Position numbers and translations under genes: made by a program. The notes under the pieces are model-generated. The model was not told the DNA's origin, did not search any database, and saw only the letters and a list, made by a program, of their open reading frames with translations. Source: Gammaproteobacteria bacterium (GTDB lineage Bacteria; Pseudomonadota; Gammaproteobacteria; JAJPIJ01). From it: a DNA stretch of 64,000 nucleotides. Below, one piece after another: positions 50,244 through 62,147 of this stretch (position 1 is its first letter; each line of letters begins with the position of its first letter). Location: positions 1-64,000 of the forward strand of contig JAJVIQ010000004.1 in assembly GCA_022071965.1 (NCBI GenBank), written 5' to 3'.

Positions 50244-52097
50244 ATGAAACGAGGGCTGCTGATGAAGACCATGTTGCCGTGCTCGCTCCGATCCATCGTC
50301 GGGAAAGCGGGCGCCCTGATCTGGGTGATTGGGATTTTCGGCCTGACGGCGGCTCTTGCCGCGCCCGACATCGCCACCGCCGCAGAAGCACCTCGCCGGC
50401 CGAACATCGTCATCATCCTCGGCGATGACCTGGGGTACGCCGACATGGGCTCGTTCGGCGGCGAGATAAAGACGCCGAACCTCGATGCGCTGGCGAACAA
50501 CGGCGTGCGCTTCACGAACTTCTACACGCACGCGAGCTGTTCGCCCACGCGATCCATGCTGCTGAGCGGCGTCGATACCCACGTGAACGGCCTCGGCAAC
50601 ATGGACGAGTGGACGGCGCCGAACCAGACCGGTGTGCCCGGTTACGAGGGCTACCTGAACAACCAGGTCGTCACCCTGCCGCAGTTGCTGAAGGCGGCCG
50701 GCTACCACACCTACATGGCCGGCAAGTGGCACCTGGGCAAGGCCCCGGACCAGATCCCTGCGGCGCGCGGCTTCGAGCGCGACTTCACGCTGCTCGACGG
50801 CGGGGGCAGCTACTGGGACATGAGCAACGTCACCGCGGCGTCCCCGCGGTTGGTCTTCACGGAGGACGGGCGCTATCTGACGCGGCTGCCCAAGGACTAC
50901 TACGCGACGAAGACCTACACCGACAAGGTGATCAGCTTCATCGACGCCAACCACGGCGACGGCAAGCCGTTCTTCGCCTACGTGTCGCACCAGGCGCCGC
51001 ACGATCCGTACCATCTTCCGAAGGAGTGGCGCAACCGGCACGTCGGCGAGTACGACAAGGGCTGGGACGCCGTGCGCCAGGAGCGGCTGAAGCGGCAGAT
51101 CGAGCTGGGCATTCAGCCCGCCGGCACCCAGCTCGCCGAGCGCATGTGGTTCATCCCCGATCCCATCGTGCTCGCGCCGGCCAGCCGGGCCATCCTCGGC
51201 AAGAAGATGGAACTCTACGCCGGGATGGTCGAGAACATTGACTTCCACGTCGGCCGGTTGATCGATCACCTGAAGAAGATCGGCGAGTACGACAACACGA
51301 TCTTCATCGTGTTCGGCGACAACGGCGCCGAGGGCACCGACCTCTTCAAGATGATCGCGGGCACGCCGGGTACGCGCGACTTCCTCTACGCGGCGATCAA
51401 CTGGTCGCAGACCGACCCGAACGCATGGGGCGATCCGGGCTCGTTCGTCGGCTACGGTCCGATGTGGGCGCAGGTGTCGATGACGCCGTTCAGCCAGTAC
51501 AAGGGCTGGCTGGCTGAAGGTGGCATCCGCAACGCGCTGATCGTCAGCGGCCCGGTGGTCAAGCGCCCGCAAGGGAGCCTCAACCACGGTGTCATGCACG
51601 TGGCCGACCTGATGCCGACGCTGCTCGAGGTCGCCGGCGCCAGCTATCCGAAGACCAATCAGGGGCGCGAACTGCCTCCGCTGATCGGCAAGTCGTGGAT
51701 GCCCATGCTGTCCGGGAAGGTGGACTCCATCCGGACCGACAAGGACTATCTCGCGTGGGAAGTCTTCGGCAACCGCGCAGTGCGGCAGGGCGACTGGAAG
51801 CTGCGCTGGCAGTTCAAGCCGTACGGCAAGGGTGAGTGGGAACTGTTCAACGTCGCGAAGGATCCGGCCGAGCGGAAGGACGTCGCCGCGCAGAATCCAG
51901 ACAAGGTCAAGGCGCTGGTGGCGCTGTGGAACGACTACGTCAAGGCCAACAACGTGATCCTGCCGAGCCGGGGGCCGTTCGAGACCCTGGAAGACCAGCT
52001 GCCGATGCGCGTGCCGGTCGACACGGGCTTCCCGCCGCTGATCTACAAGCGACAGTTCGTGCCGCCCAAGGACATGGTGGCCGATCCCAAGCAATGA
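50244..52097 (+). CDS. Type I (formylglycine) arylsulfatase
   Basis: A 617-residue sulfatase. ATG 50244 has GAGGTGG upstream. An extended signal region of about 45 residues includes a hydrophobic core (ALIWVIGIFGLTAALA). NIVIILGDDLGYADMGSFGG provides metal ligands; SCSPTRSMLLSG carries Cys99 of the C-x-P-x-R motif, to become formylglycine. GKWHLGK, SHQAPHDPYHL and FGDNGAEG complete the site. A long insertion and the tail FETLEDQLPMRVPVDTGFPPLIYKRQF are typical of the Pseudomonas AtsA-like subgroup. The outer-membrane barrel gene follows 49 bases later. Confidence 0.94.
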   Translation: MKRGLLMKTMLPCSLRSIVGKAGALIWVIGIFGLTAALAAPDIATAAEAPRRPNIVIILGDDLGYADMGSFGGEIKTPNLDALANNGVRFTNFYTHASCSPTRSMLLSGVDTHVNGLGNMDEWTAPNQTGVPGYEGYLNNQVVTLPQLLKAAGYHTYMAGKWHLGKAPDQIPAARGFERDFTLLDGGGSYWDMSNVTAASPRLVFTEDGRYLTRLPKDYYATKTYTDKVISFIDANHGDGKPFFAYVSHQAPHDPYHLPKEWRNRHVGEYDKGWDAVRQERLKRQIELGIQPAGTQLAERMWFIPDPIVLAPASRAILGKKMELYAGMVENIDFHVGRLIDHLKKIGEYDNTIFIVFGDNGAEGTDLFKMIAGTPGTRDFLYAAINWSQTDPNAWGDPGSFVGYGPMWAQVSMTPFSQYKGWLAEGGIRNALIVSGPVVKRPQGSLNHGVMHVADLMPTLLEVAGASYPKTNQGRELPPLIGKSWMPMLSGKVDSIRTDKDYLAWEVFGNRAVRQGDWKLRWQFKPYGKGEWELFNVAKDPAERKDVAAQNPDKVKALVALWNDYVKANNVILPSRGPFETLEDQLPMRVPVDTGFPPLIYKRQFVPPKDMVADPKQ

Positions 52098-52146
52098 GCC
52101 TTGCCGATCCGAGAATCAATGACTGATCAAGAAGGATGGAGATCTC

Positions 52147-53148
52147 ATGTACACGAACAAAGGTCCGATGAAAAAGGTTGCCTGGTCGCGGTTGGCCGTC
52201 ATGACGATGCTCGCCATCGGCGCGCCATGCCCGCGCGAGGCTCTCGCCCAAACCCCGGCGCGTTTCTACCTGGACACGCTGTCGGATTCGAATGCGGTGC
52301 CGCTCATCTTCGAATCGATAAATGGCAACACGAACCCCTTCGATCCTGCCCATACCGTGACGGCGGGGGCGGACTTCGACGCCACCCTGGCCCTGGCCGG
52401 TTACACGCGCACGTTCTCATTGTTCGACCGCGCGGCCCTGGCTGCGATCATCCTGCCCATGGGGCGCATCGAGGGCGACGCCAGCGTGGCCGGCAGTACG
52501 TTCAGCCAGTCGGCCACCGGATTTGGCGACCCGATGCTCGAGTTCAACATCAATGTCATCGGCCCGCCGGCGCAGAAGAATATCCCCGACGTCCTGCGCT
52601 ATGAGCCGGGGTTCTCCGTCGACCTGCTCGCCGATCTGGCGCTGCCGATCGGCGAATACGACGGCGATCAAGCCCTGAACATTGGGCAGAACCGCTGGTA
52701 TGGGCGCCTGGGCATGCCCATCATCTGGCAGCTCGGCCCGTGGGTGCCGGGCCGGCGCACGACCCTGGAAGTCCTGCCCGCCGTGTGGATCTTCGGCGAC
52801 AACGACGACTATGTCGGGCAGACCATGGAGACCGATCCGGTATTCCAGCTGGACGCACACCTGTCGCGCGACCTCACCGAGCACCTGTGGGGTTCGCTGG
52901 ACCTCACCTGGTTCACCGGAGGCGAGGCGACCGTCAATGGCGTCGAGGGGGAGAAGGTCGACAACCTCGGCGTCGGGCTCACGCTCGGGTATGTCATCAA
53001 CGACAACCTGAATCTTACCGTCGGCTACAAGTCGACCATCAACGACGACGACCCCGATGACCTGAGCATGGACGGCTTCATGGCAACGCTGGTGTTCGGC
53101 TGGCACCCGCTCCTCGAAGGCTCGCGACGGCTGCAGAGCGAGAAGTAG
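52147..53148 (+). CDS. Outer-membrane barrel, MetA/SphA-type transporter
   Basis: A 333-residue exported barrel protein; ATG 52147 has GGAGATCTC upstream. The signal peptide ends near REALAQ. ARFYLDTLSDSNAVPLIFESINGNTNPFDPAHTVTAGADFDATLALAGYTRTFSLFDRAALAAIILPMGRIEG and the C-terminal VGLTLGYVINDNLNLTVGYKSTINDDDPDDLSMDGFMATLVFGWHP match the phenol-degradation meta-pathway outer-membrane family. It is the last gene of the catabolic operon and probably admits the substrate. The shared sulfatase-porin order with the 15872-22101 group is notable. Confidence 0.85.
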   Translation: MYTNKGPMKKVAWSRLAVMTMLAIGAPCPREALAQTPARFYLDTLSDSNAVPLIFESINGNTNPFDPAHTVTAGADFDATLALAGYTRTFSLFDRAALAAIILPMGRIEGDASVAGSTFSQSATGFGDPMLEFNINVIGPPAQKNIPDVLRYEPGFSVDLLADLALPIGEYDGDQALNIGQNRWYGRLGMPIIWQLGPWVPGRRTTLEVLPAVWIFGDNDDYVGQTMETDPVFQLDAHLSRDLTEHLWGSLDLTWFTGGEATVNGVEGEKVDNLGVGLTLGYVINDNLNLTVGYKSTINDDDPDDLSMDGFMATLVFGWHPLLEGSRRLQSEK

Positions 53149-53321
53149 GGCGATCTCGCGGAGAGTGGGTTGGCGTTCGAACCGGGCTCCGCGCGCTAAC
53201 GCCGCGATCTCCGTCAAGAGATGTGGGAGACGCCGACGCGGCGAGACACCTTTCGAAAGCCGACGCCCGTGCATATCCGTCTTGGATCGCGAACGGGCCA
53301 TCACCCGGGCACGTTGAGCCA

Positions 53322-53684
53322 CTTCCAATTCAGGCCGTCATCGCCGGGCAGCTGGAGGGGGCGCCGCCGGCCGCCGCGATGCTGCTCTTGGCGGCGCTGA
53401 ACCAGATGATCGACATCACCACGACCCGGACCATGGCGCTCAAAATGCATCCGCCTGCGGTCATATTCGCGGTGCTGATCGGGCCGGCGCTGGCCAGCGC
53501 GCTCGCGGCAGGCTACGCGATGGGTGGGGGCAGGACGCGCGAGTGGCTTCATATGCTCGCCTTCGCGGCGGTGGTGGCGATTACGGTGTACGTCATTTTC
53601 GACCTCGAGTCCCCGCGGCTCGGTCTGATCCGGATCGGTGCCTTCGACCAGGTCCTCGTGGATGTCAGGGAGAGCCTGAACTGA
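53322..53684 (+). pseudogene. 5'-truncated DUF4239 membrane protein
   Basis: Only the C-terminal half of a DUF4239 (bestrophin-like) protein is left. LLAALNQMIDITTTRTMALKMHPPAVIFAVLIGPALASALAAGYAMGG, HMLAFAAVVAITVYVIFDLESPRLGLIRIGAFDQVLVDVRESL match the last two helices and the conserved end of the family, normally about 250 residues. The frame remains open to 53223, but that upstream part has no membrane helix and resembles nothing. The first pair of helices and the loop are missing, so it is probably a remnant. The 53149-53321 interval shows nothing else. Confidence 0.7.
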
Positions 53685-53860
53685 ACGCGGATTCATTGAG
53701 GATCAACGTGGAGTGCGCGGTGCGGTGCAGCAAAATCGGGGCGGCTTTTGCGTTGCGGCCGAGATCGAGGACTGTTTGATGGCAATCAATGTGGTGGCGA
53801 CGAAACTGGCCAATAAGTGTCTTGTTACGCCCCGATCACCATCAGATGGAGGGCATCGCC

Positions 53861-54160
53861 ATGACCCAACGGGCCAACGAGGTGAAACCCGCGGCCACGC
53901 AGGCCGCGGAGAATGCGGTCATTCCCATGGAAGGCGCAGCATCCGTTACCGCGCGTGACCTGCCGGGCGGCGCGGCGACGCTGGGCGCCGGAGAACGCGA
54001 GCAGCTCATCGCCCGGACGGCCTATCAGATCGCCGAGCTGCGCGGATTCGGCAGCGGGCATGAGCTCGACGACTGGCTGGAGGCGGAGAAAGAGGTGGAT
54101 GCAATGCTGGCCGCCGCCACCGTACGCGGCGAAGCCGTTACATTGCGCAAGGCGTCCTAG
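53861..54160 (+). CDS. DUF2934 protein
   Basis: A 99-residue soluble protein. ATG 53861 has GGAGGG seven bases upstream. After a low-complexity start, REQLIARTAYQIAELRGFGSGHELDDWLEAEKEVDAMLA is the DUF2934 helix pair (the A-Y-x-I-x-x-x-x-G...D-W-L-x-A-E pattern). Function unknown; relatives are often near stress genes. A short hairpin, CCGGCC TCGC GGCCGG (54171-54186), follows the stop without a T-run. The 54187-54378 interval holds no other feature. Confidence 0.8.
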   Translation: MTQRANEVKPAATQAAENAVIPMEGAASVTARDLPGGAATLGAGEREQLIARTAYQIAELRGFGSGHELDDWLEAEKEVDAMLAAATVRGEAVTLRKAS

Positions 54161-54378
54161 GAGTGGGCAGCCGGCCTCGCGGCCGGGTCACGGTCCCCGT
54201 CGATGCATCGCCGACGCGCGCCCTGCGGGAGGAAAGACGGCGTTGAGCGGGGGCGCGGGCAGGGGCGGACGGCTGATTCCGTCGGGCTCGTGGCGCCCAG
54301 CGCGTCCGCGAGAGGGCGCGGCGCCGACGCGCCGGGAGGCGGGCTGCGCGTGGGAGATACATTGACAGCCGGTGTTGC

Positions 54379-56147
<1,769 letters not shown>

Positions 56148-56151
<4 letters not shown>

Positions 56152-57140
56152 GCCACACCGGCGTCTACCCCGTGCCCTGCGATCGCGCCGTGGCGTTCGA
56201 GCTGCTGCGACAGATGCTGCGGATACGCCGCTTCGAGGAGAAGTGCGCGGAACTCTACGGCGCCGGCAGGATCCGCGGCTTCCTGCATCTGTACATCGGC
56301 GAGGAGGCGGTGGCCGCCGGCGTCATCGGCGCGCTCAAGCCCGAGGATGCCGTCATCGCAACCTACCGCGAGCACGGCCACGCGCTGGTACGCGGCATTC
56401 CCGCCGACGTCCTGATGGCCGAGATGTACGGCAAGCGCACCGGCTGCTGCCGCGGCCGCGGCGGGTCCATGCACCTGTTCGACGCCGCGACACGCTTCTA
56501 CGGCGGCAACGCCATCGTCGGCGGCGGCCTGCCGCTGGCCGTCGGGCTGGCGCTCGCCGACAGGATGCAGGGGCTGGCGCGCGTGACCTGCTGCTTCTTC
56601 GGCGAGGGCGCGATCGCCGAGGGCGCCTTCCACGAGTCGATGAATCTCGCCGCGCTGTGGAATCTGCCGGTGCTGTTCTGTTGCGAGAACAACCTCTATG
56701 CGATGGGCACGGCGCTCGGCCGCTCGCAGTCGCAGGTCGACCTGTGCGCGAAGGCGGCCAGCTACCGCATCCCGGCGCGCAGGGTGGACGGCATGGATGT
56801 CATCGCCGTGAGCGAGGCGGCGCATTCCGTCGCCGAGCACGTGCGCTCGGGCATCGGTCCGTACTTCCTCGAGATGCAGACCTATCGTTTCCGCGCCCAC
56901 TCGATGTTCGACCCCGAGTTGTACCGCGACAAGGCCGAGGTCGAGGAGTGGAAGAAGCGCGGACCGCTGCACACCTTCACCGACAGGCTGAAGGGCCAGG
57001 GGCTGTTGAGCGAGGAGGAGTTCCAGGCGCTCGACGCCGAGGTGACCCGCGAGGTGCAGGCGGCGGTGGACTTCGCCGAGGCGGCGGAGTGGGAGCCGCT
57101 CGAGAGCCTGGCGAGCGAGGTCGGGGCGGTCTCATCGTGA
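56148..57140 (+). CDS. pdhA: 2-oxoacid dehydrogenase E1 component, alpha subunit
   Basis: A 330-residue thiamine-diphosphate enzyme subunit. GTG 56148 overlaps the ligase stop. [37 protein letters not shown] is the classic E1alpha start, and [11 protein letters not shown] and [10 protein letters not shown] follow. The ThDP/Mg motif is [33 protein letters not shown], a GEG variant of [16 protein letters not shown] covers the phosphorylation-loop region. With E1beta it decarboxylates pyruvate, acetoin or a branched oxoacid; the sequence resembles pyruvate/acetoin types most. Confidence 0.93.
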
Positions 57141-58121
57141 GCGCCGGCGCCACGATCTCGTATCGCGAGGCGCTGCGCCAGGCACTGCGCGAGGCCATGC
57201 AGCGGGATCCGCGCGTGTTCCTCATGGGCGAGGACGTCGGCCGCTACGGCGGGACTTACGCCGTGAGCAAGGGCCTGCTGGAGGAGTTCGGTCCGGATCG
57301 GGTCCGCGACACGCCGCTCTCCGAGCTGGCGTTCGTCGGCGCGGGCATCGGCGCGGCCCTCGGGGGCATGCGGCCGATCGTGGAGATCATGACCGTGAAC
57401 TTCAGCCTGCTCGCGCTCGATCAGATCATCAACAACGCCGCCACGCTGCGGCACATGTCGGGCGGCCAGTTCAGCGTGCCGCTGGTGATCCGCATGGCCA
57501 CCGGCGCCGGCCGGCAGCTCGCCGCACAGCATTCCCACAGCCTGGAGGGCTGGTATGCGCACATCCCGGGTCTGCGGATCCTCGCCCCGGCCACGATCGA
57601 CGATGCGCGCGGCATGCTGGCGCCGGCGCTCGCCGATCCTGACCCGGTGCTGATCTTCGAGCACGTGCAGCTCTACAACACCGAGGGCGCACTGTCGGAT
57701 GCCTGGCAGGCGACCGACATCCGCCGCGCCCGCGTGCACCGCGCCGGCAGGGACGTGAGCCTCGTCACCTACGGCGGCTCGCTCGGCAAGGCGCTGCTGG
57801 CGGCCGAGCGGCTTGCAGGCGAGGGCATCGAGGCGGAGGTGATCGATCTGCGGGTGCTGCGGCCACTGGACGCGGAGACCGTGTTCGAATCGGTGCGCAG
57901 GACGCACCGGGCGGTGATCATCGACGAGGGCTGGCGCAGCGGCAGCCTCTCGGCCGAGGTGAGCGCGCGCATCGCCGAGAGCATCTTCTACAGCCTGGAT
58001 GCCCCGGTGCTGCGCGTCTGCAGCGAGGAGGTGCCGGTACCATATCCCAAGCACCTGGAGGACGCGGTGCTGCCGCAGGTGCCGGACATCGTGGCGGCGG
58101 TGAAGGAGATCGTGAGCGGCC

Positions 58122-58129
<8 letters not shown>
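57137..58129 (+). CDS. pdhB: 2-oxoacid dehydrogenase E1 component, beta subunit
   Basis: A 330-residue transketolase-like subunit starting at GTG 57137, overlapping pdhA by four bases. [89 protein letters not shown], and the C-terminal [36 protein letters not shown] with [20 protein letters not shown] are all standard. It pairs with PdhA in an alpha2beta2 E1. Its end overlaps the E2 start by eight bases. Confidence 0.94.
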
Positions 58130-59258
<1,129 letters not shown>

Positions 59259-59260
59259 TC

Positions 59261-59539
59261 ATGACCGAGATGGATGCGGACTCCTTGCGGCAGGCGCTGT
59301 TCGCGGCCCTGCGGCCCATTGCCCCGGAGGCCACCCCAGAGGAGGTGCGCGGGGATCTGCCCCTGCGCGACCAGATCGATCTGGACTCCATGGATTTCCT
59401 GCATTTCGTCCTGGCCCTGCACGAGCGGCTCGGTATCGACATCCCCGAGAGCGACTATCCGCATCTGACCACGATCGAGGCAATCGTGGCGTACCTGCAG
59501 CAGCGCCAGCGCGGGACTGTTCCACCTCCCGCGGCGTAG
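59261..59539 (+). CDS. Acyl carrier protein
   Basis: A 92-residue acidic carrier protein. DQIDLDSMDFLHFVLALHERLGIDIPESDYPHLTTIEAIVAYL is the ACP core, with Ser43 in LDSMDF as the 4'-phosphopantetheine site. ATG 59261 lies two bases after the E2 stop. It is not next to fatty-acid genes but is the last gene of the acetyl-CoA synthetase/2-oxoacid dehydrogenase operon. It could therefore accept acyl groups from this complex; that is inference. The 59540-59780 interval holds no other gene. Confidence 0.9.
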   Translation: MTEMDADSLRQALFAALRPIAPEATPEEVRGDLPLRDQIDLDSMDFLHFVLALHERLGIDIPESDYPHLTTIEAIVAYLQQRQRGTVPPPAA

Positions 59540-59780
59540 CGGGAGCGTCACACCCGAATGAGGATGGGACCGCACGCCGCGGTTCCCGCAGGCCGCGACA
59601 GTGGCGCCGTCCCGTGAGATGGCCTACCGTATTCGGCGGTTGCTTCGGCGGCTGCGCGGGCGCGACAGTGCGAGCGGTGGTGGCCTACCCGGCGACGCCG
59701 TGTGCGCAATACCTTACCTGGGGCGCCGAAGTCCATGTGGGGGCCGGCAGCGGCAGGATGGCGGATCTCGGGGGAGTACC

Positions 59781-61073
59781 ATGTCCGACAGACAGGTGAG
59801 ATTCACGCCGTGGTGGTGGGAGGCGGCGGCGCCGGAGGCCGGCGAGCCGCCGCCGTTGCCGCGCTCGATCGACGTGGCGGTGATCGGTTCGGGATATACG
59901 GGGCTCTCGGCCGCGCTCACGCTCGCGCGCGCGGGCCGCAGCGTCGCGGTGCTGGAGGCGCAGGCACTCGGGCACGGCGCAAGCACGCGCAACGGCGGGC
60001 AGGTCGGCAGCGGCAACCAGAAGTTCACGGTGCGCCAGCTCGTCGAACTCCACGGCGAGGACAGGGCGCGCGCACTGGTCAACGAGGGCACCGCCATGCT
60101 GCGTTACATCGCCGATCTCATCGAGCGCGAGCAGATCGCCTGCGAGTTTCGTCGCGTGGGGCGATTTCGCGGCTGCATGCATCCCGAGCACTACGAGTCC
60201 ATGGCGCGCGGCATGGAGGATCTGAAGCGATTCGCGGCGGTCGAGTTCTTCATGGTGCCGAGGAACGAGCAAGACAGCGAGATCGGATCGGATCGCTACT
60301 TCGGCGGCTCGGTGCTGCCCAACGACGCCGCGCTGCATCCCGGCCTCTATCACAAGGGACTGGCCGAACGCGCGCGCGGCGCCGGCGCGGTGCTGCTCCC
60401 GTTCACGCCGGTCGCGGGGATGGCGCGCGAGGGCGGGCGGATGCGCGTGCATACCTCACGCGGCGCGATCGAGGCGCGCGACGTCGTCATCGCCACCAAT
60501 GGCTATACGACCAACGCGCTGCCGTGGGTGCGCCGGCGCGTGATACCGATCGGCTCGGCGATCATCGCCACGGAGGAGCTGTCGCCCGAGCGCATCGCGC
60601 GGCTGATGCCCAGGGGCAGGGTGTACGGCAACAGCGCGCGGGTGTTTCACTATTTCCGGCCGTCCCCCGACGGGCGCAGGATGCTGTGGGGCGGGCGCGT
60701 CGGACGGATGGCCCCGCAGGCCTCGAGCGCCGCCTTCGAGCATCTGCGCAGGGACATGGTCGCGGTGTTCCCGGACCTCTCGGACATACGTGTCACGCAC
60801 TGCTGGAGCGGCAACATCGCCTACACCCACGACACGATGCCGCACATCGGAAGCCACGACGGCATCCACCATGCACTCGGTTATTGCGGCACGGGCGTTT
60901 CCCGCTCCACGTACTTCGGCCACAAGGTGGCGCTGAAGGTGTTGGGCGATCCCGCGGGCCGGACGGCCTTCGACGATCTCGAGTTCCGCACCCACCCCTT
61001 CCATTGGTTGACGCCGTTCGCCGTGCCGGTGGTCGAGACCTGGCACCGGATACGCGACGCAATGGGGCCCTGA
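59781..61073 (+). CDS. FAD-dependent amine/amino-acid oxidase (DadA/PuuB-like)
   Basis: A 430-residue flavoprotein. ATG 59781 follows GGGGGAG. RFTPWWWEAAAPE is the typical PuuB-type start; SIDVAVIGSGYTGLSAALTLARAGRSVAVLEA is the dinucleotide-binding motif, and GHGASTRNGGQVG follows. The substrate side shows NGYTTNALPWVRRRVIPIGSAIIATE, and the C-terminal FAD contact is GIHHALGYCGTGVSRSTYFGHKVAL. It would oxidise a primary or secondary amine or D-amino acid to an imine. The RidA gene downstream, whose family removes reactive imines, supports that. Confidence 0.92.
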   Translation: MSDRQVRFTPWWWEAAAPEAGEPPPLPRSIDVAVIGSGYTGLSAALTLARAGRSVAVLEAQALGHGASTRNGGQVGSGNQKFTVRQLVELHGEDRARALVNEGTAMLRYIADLIEREQIACEFRRVGRFRGCMHPEHYESMARGMEDLKRFAAVEFFMVPRNEQDSEIGSDRYFGGSVLPNDAALHPGLYHKGLAERARGAGAVLLPFTPVAGMAREGGRMRVHTSRGAIEARDVVIATNGYTTNALPWVRRRVIPIGSAIIATEELSPERIARLMPRGRVYGNSARVFHYFRPSPDGRRMLWGGRVGRMAPQASSAAFEHLRRDMVAVFPDLSDIRVTHCWSGNIAYTHDTMPHIGSHDGIHHALGYCGTGVSRSTYFGHKVALKVLGDPAGRTAFDDLEFRTHPFHWLTPFAVPVVETWHRIRDAMGP

Positions 61074-61297
61074 ATCACGGGGCAGGCGCCGCTGGGGTCT
61101 CCCCTGGCGCGGGTGCGCCGGGCGCGGTGCCGAGCTGCCGGGAGTCCGCCCGTGCCGGGATACGCCGCCTGCCCTGCACGCAGTGGGGGCCGTTGCAGCC
61201 GGCCGCGCCCGGCGCACCCGCGCCAGCACCGAATGCGCCCTTTCCCCATCGGATATGGATACACTACGATGACCGTAACGAGAGGCGGAGGGCGGCG

Positions 61298-61684
61298 ATG
61301 AGCGGCATCAGAAGGAACATCTCCTCGGGCGGAGCCTACGAATCGATCTTCGGCTATTCCCGCGCCGTGCGGGTGGGCAGCCATGTCCACGTCTCGGGGA
61401 CCTGTGCGCCGCCGGGCAACGAGAACAACGACGCCTACGTGCAGGCGCGCGCGGCGCTGGAGATCATCGGCCGCGCGCTCACCGAGGCCGGCGCGACCTT
61501 CAACGACGTGGTGCGCACCGTGGTCTACATCATGGACATCAAGGATGCCGAGCTGGTGGCGAAGGCGCACCTGGAGACCTTCGGAGCGATACGCCCGGCC
61601 AGCACGCTGGTGCAGATCACCTCCGCCCTGCGCCCGTGGCAGCGTGTGGAGATCGAGGCCTACGCGATCTGCGGGGACGCCTAG
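61298..61684 (+). CDS. RidA/YjgF-family protein
   Basis: A 128-residue protein of the YjgF/YER057c/UK114 family. ATG 61298 has GGAGGG upstream. NISSGGAYESIFGYSRAVRVGSHVHVSGT, AALEIIGRALTEAGATFNDVVRTVVYIMDIKDAELVAKAHLETFGAIRPASTLVQI and LRPWQRVEIEAYAI are typical; the Arg of the RPASTLV segment is the imine-binding arginine. These enzymes hydrolyse reactive enamine/imine intermediates, such as those made by the upstream oxidase. The 61074-61297 interval is GC-rich with no clear feature. Confidence 0.9.
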   Translation: MSGIRRNISSGGAYESIFGYSRAVRVGSHVHVSGTCAPPGNENNDAYVQARAALEIIGRALTEAGATFNDVVRTVVYIMDIKDAELVAKAHLETFGAIRPASTLVQITSALRPWQRVEIEAYAICGDA

Positions 61685-62147
61685 CGGGATCGGCGCGCCG
61701 TCATGTGCTCGCCGTGATCGCCCATCGGCCCGGACACCGGCGCCGGCCCCGCCGGGGGAGTGTGTCGATGGCGGAAACCGGGCCTTTCCGCGTCTGCCGA
61801 TGATGCCCGCCGGCCGGACGCCTTCTGTCGCTGCACTGCGACACGCTCAGCGTCAACAGTGTTCGACGCCCACCCGCGCGGATCCGACCGCAGCCGCAGG
61901 CTGTCCGGCTCTTCGAATTTTCCTTCACGTGCCTGCCGTTTCGGAACATTACTGTCGGCCTGCCCCTGCCAGGTCGCGGGCATGCCCTGCGATGGCCGCG
62001 AAGCTGTGATGCAGTTCACTCGATACCCCGATGTGGGTGCGGATCTTGCCTCCATGCATGGCATCGCGTGACAGGCATCCGGGTCCGGCCCCGTCGCCGG
62101 GCCGCGGAACTGCAGCGGTGAACAGCGCCAACGAAGGGATGATCCTG
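61685..62147. other. Non-coding gap before the second CelD-like gene
   Basis: About 460 bases with no gene I can support. Open frames on both strands exist because of high GC, but their products are Arg/Pro/Ser-rich and resemble nothing. No palindrome, tRNA or strong terminator was seen. A GTG at 62118 could be an alternative start of the next gene. Confidence 0.5.

Noticed and set aside
49314-52094. A 926-codon open frame on the minus strand opposite the SMP-30 and sulfatase genes
   Set aside because: It mirrors two well-supported genes, has Arg/His/Val-rich composition and no domain. High GC content removes stop codons from the antisense frame.
61685-62147. A minus-strand gene of about 200 codons in the gap
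   Set aside because: Its product is Arg/Pro/Ser-rich, lacks a ribosome site and overlaps the start of the CelD-like gene.
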